From Bacteroidales bacterium (GTDB taxonomy: Bacteria; Bacteroidota; Bacteroidia; Bacteroidales; UBA932), in contig SUYO01000004.1 in NCBI GenBank assembly GCA_015060385.1, forward strand, positions 1 to 64,000: a stretch of 64,000 nucleotides of DNA. Reading direction: 5' to 3'. Of this stretch, positions 63,304 through 64,000 are shown piece by piece. The notes below the pieces were generated by a model, which did no database searches, was not told the DNA's origin, and was given only the letters and a program-made list of their open reading frames with translations. Numbering within the stretch: position 1 is the stretch's first letter; each line of letters starts with the position of its first letter. Made by a program: the position numbers and the translations under genes.

Positions 63304-64000
63304 ATGAAACATTTCAGACTCCTGACACTTCTCGCGTTTACATTGTACTCACTGAACATGCACGCGCAGACAGCCAGAATATATACAGCCGCCGAAGGGC
63401 TTGCAAACAGCCATGTTCACGATATTTTTCAAGACAGCAAGGGGTTCATCTGGTTCTCGACAGAAAACGGTCTGTCACGTTTTGACGGCATAAAGTTCAA
63501 CACCTTCAACCTTGACAGGTCAAGCAGCACATCGATAGCGAGCAATACAGTCCGCCTGGTACTCGAAGACAGCATGGGGAAACTCTGGGTCGGAACTTCA
63601 GCGGGCCTGCAGACATTTGACACAGAATACAGCACATTCAACAAGATCAATCTCGAAGACTGGAGTGTGCCGGATTCCGATCAGCACATAACTGCCGCTG
63701 TTGAAACAACCCTCGAAGGATCAAGGAAAATAATGGTTGCGACATCAGGACATGGCATTTATGTACTGGATGCCGAAACTCATGACATTGACCACGACAC
63801 ACAGAATACCATAACGAGGATGCTGCCGTCCAAATATGTATCCAGACTGTTCAAGGACAGCAGGAACCGCCTGTGGATAACGACTGAAGCTGGAGGAGTG
63901 GATGTCGTTGATCTGAACGGAATGACTGAAGTGTCTGACATATGGTCTTCTGGAATGGCTCAGGAATCTACCGATAAGATCCATACCATAACAGAAGATG
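63304..64000 (+). CDS. Hybrid two-component system sensor (N-terminal part)
   Basis: First 232 codons of a protein that continues past the window. A signal peptide (MKHFRLLTLLAFTLYSLNMHAQ) is followed by two-component-regulator propeller repeats: GLANSHVHDIFQDSKGFIWFSTENGLSRFDGIKF, VRLVLEDSMGKLWVGTSAGLQTFD, SRLFKDSRNRLWITTEAGGVDVVD. This is the periplasmic sensor half of a hybrid sensor kinase/AraC-type regulator. Its divergent position next to xusA matches xylan loci, where it senses xylo-oligosaccharides and activates the xus genes. Kinase and DNA-binding parts are not in view. Confidence 0.88.
   Translation, partial: MKHFRLLTLLAFTLYSLNMHAQTARIYTAAEGLANSHVHDIFQDSKGFIWFSTENGLSRFDGIKFNTFNLDRSSSTSIASNTVRLVLEDSMGKLWVGTSAGLQTFDTEYSTFNKINLEDWSVPDSDQHITAAVETTLEGSRKIMVATSGHGIYVLDAETHDIDHDTQNTITRMLPSKYVSRLFKDSRNRLWITTEAGGVDVVDLNGMTEVSDIWSSGMAQESTDKIHTITED

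Overview
The window comes from a Bacteroidota genome, most likely order Bacteroidales and probably a gut-type fermenter. The evidence is tandem SusC/SusD pairs, a hybrid two-component sensor, Nudix-type sugar regulation, DUF4831 and DUF4252 proteins, and many promoters of the Bacteroidetes type (-7 TAnnTTTG, often with a TTTG about 19 bp upstream). I cannot name the genus from the sequence.

Positions 1-23500 are mostly housekeeping. The ribosomal operon rpsF-rpsR-rplI reads leftward from a strong promoter with a possible bS6:bS18-binding leader. Next is a leftward envelope/peptidase operon: acyltransferase, DUF4831 lipid/envelope-type protein, PepD dipeptidase, PagL-like lipid A deacylase. 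Rightward genes follow: two tandem POT peptide transporters, a TIGR02757 protein, two related palindromes, a lone zeta-toxin-like kinase, TldD/TldE, an FKBP isomerase, a DMT transporter, a glycosyltransferase, TrkA, an ABC-F ATPase, a hexuronate-type MFS carrier, GrpE-DnaJ, bL19 and tRNA-Arg(ACG).

Positions 23500-28300 are an accessory patch. It holds a structured remnant resembling the 3' end of an IS200/IS605 TnpB element (omega-RNA-like), an SdiA-regulated-type lipoprotein, a FucI/AraA-superfamily protein with an apparently leaderless promoter, an AraC regulator, a CDP-alcohol phosphatidyltransferase and a DUF4252 protein.

Positions 28350-64000 are devoted to xylan and xylose. xylB-xylA-xylE (kinase, isomerase, H+ symporter) form a leftward operon. 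A Nudix-type regulator lies upstream, almost fused to a GH95 gene. A second long leftward operon (49361 to 36906) runs through eight tightly packed or overlapping genes: heme-motif beta-propeller lipoprotein, two polytopic membrane proteins, a second heme-motif propeller lipoprotein, a chorismatase/Rid-like protein, GH5, GH10 and GH35. The core xylan locus xusA-xusB-xusC-xusD-xusE-xyn10C follows (63078 to 49486, leftward), with a divergent hybrid two-component sensor starting at 63304 and cut by the window end. Logic: surface xylanases cut xylan, Xus proteins bind and import oligosaccharides, periplasmic enzymes trim them, and XylE/XylA/XylB feed xylose into the pentose phosphate pathway.

The most unusual element is the five-gene block (42419-49361): paired CxxCH propeller lipoproteins, paired membrane proteins and a chorismatase-like protein, coupled by 4-bp overlaps and short gaps to xylanase genes. 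The xusA promoter also carries a run of eight G between its putative -33 and -7 elements, next to a 21-bp-spaced direct repeat suited to a sensor-regulator binding site.
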